Assembly: GCA_002862085.1 (NCBI GenBank)
Contig: PKCK01000072.1
Span: forward strand, 34,921-98,920
Direction of reading: 5' to 3'
Length of the DNA: 64,000 bases
From: Planctomycetota bacterium
Lineage (GTDB): Bacteria > Planctomycetota > UBA1135 > GCA-002686595
Within the stretch, counting starts at the first letter, position 1, and each line of letters starts with the position of its first letter. Under the pieces are notes generated by a model, which had not been told where the DNA came from, searched no databases, and was given only the letters and a program-made list of their open reading frames with translations. The translations under genes were made by a program, and so were the position numbers. This document shows, piece after piece, positions 62,141 to 64,000 of this stretch.

Positions 62141-63268
62141 TCAGGAGCGCGGGAGAGCCCGGTCGCGCTGGCCCGCGTAGATCTGCCCCGGACGGAAGAG
62201 CTTGTTGTCGAGGTGCTGCTCGAGGTAGTGCGCGCAATAGCCCGCCACTCGCGCCATGGCGAAGATCGGCGTGAACACGTCGGTGTCCAGGCCGAGCTTC
62301 TCGTAGACGAGGCCGCTGAAGAAATCGACGTTCGGGTAGATCCCCCGGTCGCCGAGGCGAGCCGTCACGACCTCCTCGAGCTTGAGAGCGAGGTCGTACT
62401 TCGGCGTGCTGCCGAGCGTCTGGAACAGCTCCGTGGCCAGGGTCTGGAGGTTGTTGGCGCGCGGGTCCTTCGTCTTGTACACGCGGTGCCCGAAGCCCAT
62501 CACCTTCTGCTTGTTCGCGGACTTCGCGTCGTACCACGCCTCGACCTCGTCCACCGAGCCGATGGTCGCGAGCTGCTTGAGGACGCGCTCGTTCGCGCCG
62601 CCGTGGAGCGGTCCGAACAGCGCGCCGACGGCGCCGCTGCAGGAGGTGTAGGGGTCGTTCTCGGTCGACGCCACCACGCGGCACGCGAAGGTGCTCGCGT
62701 TCATGGTGTGCTCGGCGTGCAGGATCAGAGCGCAATCGAGGGTCCGCACGGCGACGTCGTCAGGAGATTCGCCGTCGAGGCACCAGAGGAAGTTCGCCGC
62801 CGTCGAGAGCTCGGCCTTGGGCGCCACGTAGTCCTTGCCAGCGCGCACGCGCTCGAAGGCGGCCACGAGGACGGGGGTGCACGCGATCACGCGGCGACAG
62901 GCCTCGTCCTTCGAAGCGGCGTCCCTCAGATTGGTCTTCGGGCTGACCATCCCCAGACCCGCGAGGCTGGCCTGGAGCGCCTGCATCGGGTGCGCCGTGG
63001 CAGGCATCGCCTGGATCATCTTCACCAGGGCCTCCGGCAGCTCGCGCAGACGGCCCAGGTCTGCCTCGAACGCCGACAGCTCGTCCGCGGTCGGGAGCTC
63101 CCCGTAGAGAAGCAACCACGCCACCTCCTCGTAGGTGCTGTTGGCCGACAGGTCCTCGATCTTGTAGCCGCGGTACTCCAGCACACCCGCCTGCCCATCG
63201 ATGAAGCTGATGGACGACTCGGCGGCGGGGATGCCTGCGAGGCCGGGAACGAGTTCGGGGTTCGACAC
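62141..63268 (-). CDS. gltA: Citrate synthase (citrate/2-methylcitrate synthase family)
   Basis: The 375-residue protein has the citrate synthase motifs HPMQALQASLAGLGM, the histidine in LHAEHTMNAST, GPLHGGANERV (catalytic His) and GFGHRVYKTKDPRA (arginines and active-site His). It condenses oxaloacetate with acetyl-CoA. Its short (~375) form without the NADH-sensitive extension resembles type I/2-methylcitrate enzymes, so either substrate is possible. The GTG at 63268 has a GGAG ribosome binding site eight bases before it; the longer frame start at 63463 lies in the upstream gene's region and is unlikely. Confidence 0.95.
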   Translation of the reverse strand: MSNPELVPGLAGIPAAESSISFIDGQAGVLEYRGYKIEDLSANSTYEEVAWLLLYGELPTADELSAFEADLGRLRELPEALVKMIQAMPATAHPMQALQASLAGLGMVSPKTNLRDAASKDEACRRVIACTPVLVAAFERVRAGKDYVAPKAELSTAANFLWCLDGESPDDVAVRTLDCALILHAEHTMNASTFACRVVASTENDPYTSCSGAVGALFGPLHGGANERVLKQLATIGSVDEVEAWYDAKSANKQKVMGFGHRVYKTKDPRANNLQTLATELFQTLGSTPKYDLALKLEEVVTARLGDRGIYPNVDFFSGLVYEKLGLDTDVFTPIFAMARVAGYCAHYLEQHLDNKLFRPGQIYAGQRDRALPRS

Positions 63269-63326
63269 TTCGGTGCTCCGCCCAAGGAATGGGCTCTGGG
63301 GGGGGATGTGAAGGGTGGTCGGGCGC

Positions 63327-64000
63327 TCAGGAGCGCTGAAGAAGGTACTCGATGAGGAGGCGGGCGCCGACGCCGCTACCGCTGGCGCCTCCGACCCAGT
63401 CACGGTCCCTGGTGTTCCAGGCCGTCCCCGCGATGTCGAGGTGCGCCCAGGCCACGTCCGCATCGACGAAGTGGCTGAGGAAGGCGGCGCCCTGGCTGGA
63501 CCCGGCTCCCATCGCGGGAGAGCCGATGTTCGCGAGGTCGGCCGAGCGTCCCTTCATCCCCTCGCGGTGCGCCTCGAGCAGCGGCATCGGCCAGACCTCC
63601 TCACCCGCCGCCTGCCCCGCGGCGAGCAGCGCGTCCCGCAGCTCGTCGTCGGCGGTGAACATGCCTGTCAGCTCATGCCCGAGGCCGACGATCACGGCGC
63701 CCGTGAGGGTCGCGAGGTCGATGACGACGTCGGGCCGGACCTTCGAGGCGACGTAGCCGAGCGCGTCCGCGAGGATCAGCCGGCCCTCCGCGTCCGTGTT
63801 GAGGATCTCGACCGTCGTCCCGGTCATCCCGGTGTGGACGTCGCCCGGTTTCGTCGCGTTGCCATCGATGAGGTTCTCGCTGGAGGGGACCACGCCGTGG
63901 ACCTCGTAGGGGACGTCCATCTCGGCCAGCGCGTGCATCGCCCCGAGGACCGCCGCGCCTCCGGACATGTCGAAGCGCATCTCGTCCATCTTGGCGGGGG
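63327..64000 (-). CDS. Leucyl aminopeptidase (M17), C-terminal part
   Basis: The gene runs off the right edge; the visible 224 residues are the M17 catalytic domain. It has the signature NTDAEGRLILADAL with metal ligands D and E, the MSGGAAVLGAM helix, VPSSENLIDGNATKPGD and TLTGAVIVGLG. The enzyme removes N-terminal residues from peptides with two metal ions. The start codon and N-terminal domain lie outside the window. Confidence 0.93.
   Translation of the reverse strand, partial: PAKMDEMRFDMSGGAAVLGAMHALAEMDVPYEVHGVVPSSENLIDGNATKPGDVHTGMTGTTVEILNTDAEGRLILADALGYVASKVRPDVVIDLATLTGAVIVGLGHELTGMFTADDELRDALLAAGQAAGEEVWPMPLLEAHREGMKGRSADLANIGSPAMGAGSSQGAAFLSHFVDADVAWAHLDIAGTAWNTRDRDWVGGASGSGVGARLLIEYLLQRS

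Overview
The window is a high-GC, gene-dense chromosomal segment from a bacterium that is most likely a member of the Planctomycetota. The evidence is the large HEAT-repeat protein ending in a CxxCH haem motif (a PVC-superphylum family), type II secretion/pilin genes of the planctomycetal arrangement, a sulfatase-superfamily lipoprotein, an SSS transporter with amino-sugar genes, and several secreted proteins of unknown type. I found no rRNA, tRNA, CRISPR array, insertion sequence or prophage, so this looks like ordinary chromosome and not a mobile island. Both edges cut through genes.

Layout. 1-7.5 kb: the end of a secreted protein, a HTH/coiled-coil membrane protein, a bacterial protein arginine methyltransferase homologue, a sulfatase-fold lipoprotein and a secreted glucose/sorbosone dehydrogenase. 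7.5-12.4 kb: a degenerate GGDEF protein and the giant PVC haem protein. 12.4-15.3 kb: a three-gene cassette of a small coiled-coil protein, a MamK-like bacterial actin and a DUF3810 metallopeptidase. 15.5-24.6 kb: HAD hydrolase, flippase plus FkbM methyltransferase, lipoproteins, an NtrB/NtrC-type two-component pair, a TsaC-phosphatase fusion and a PtsN-like EIIA. 24.6-34.6 kb: a NuoN-like membrane protein, then a seven-gene type II secretion operon (GspD, E, F, G and H/I/J-like pseudopilins). 34.6-44.5 kb: serS, a large unknown secreted protein, a rhomboid protease, and a cytochrome c biogenesis operon (unknown anchored protein, ResB, lipoprotein-CcsA fusion, FolD). 44.6-51.3 kb: tatA-mobA-polyprenyl synthase, a CPXCG protein with a SMUG1-type DNA glycosylase, and sucD/sucC. 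51.4-57.6 kb: dCTP deaminase, methyltransferase, EamA exporter, TolC-type lipoprotein and M28 peptidase. 57.6-64 kb: an amino-sugar operon (cutC, nagB, a kinase-like gene, SSS symporter), citrate synthase and the end of a leucyl aminopeptidase.

The genes are tightly packed, and at least fourteen neighbouring pairs overlap by exactly four bases, with ATG, GTG, TTG and possibly CTG starts all used this way. The items most worth a second look are the MamK-like actin cassette away from any magnetosome genes, the arginine methyltransferase that carries the PRMT-specific double-E and THW motifs, a C-terminal domain shared by two unrelated secreted proteins, and a repeated NVNRW domain found in two loci. 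All identifications come from reading motifs; no database search was run.
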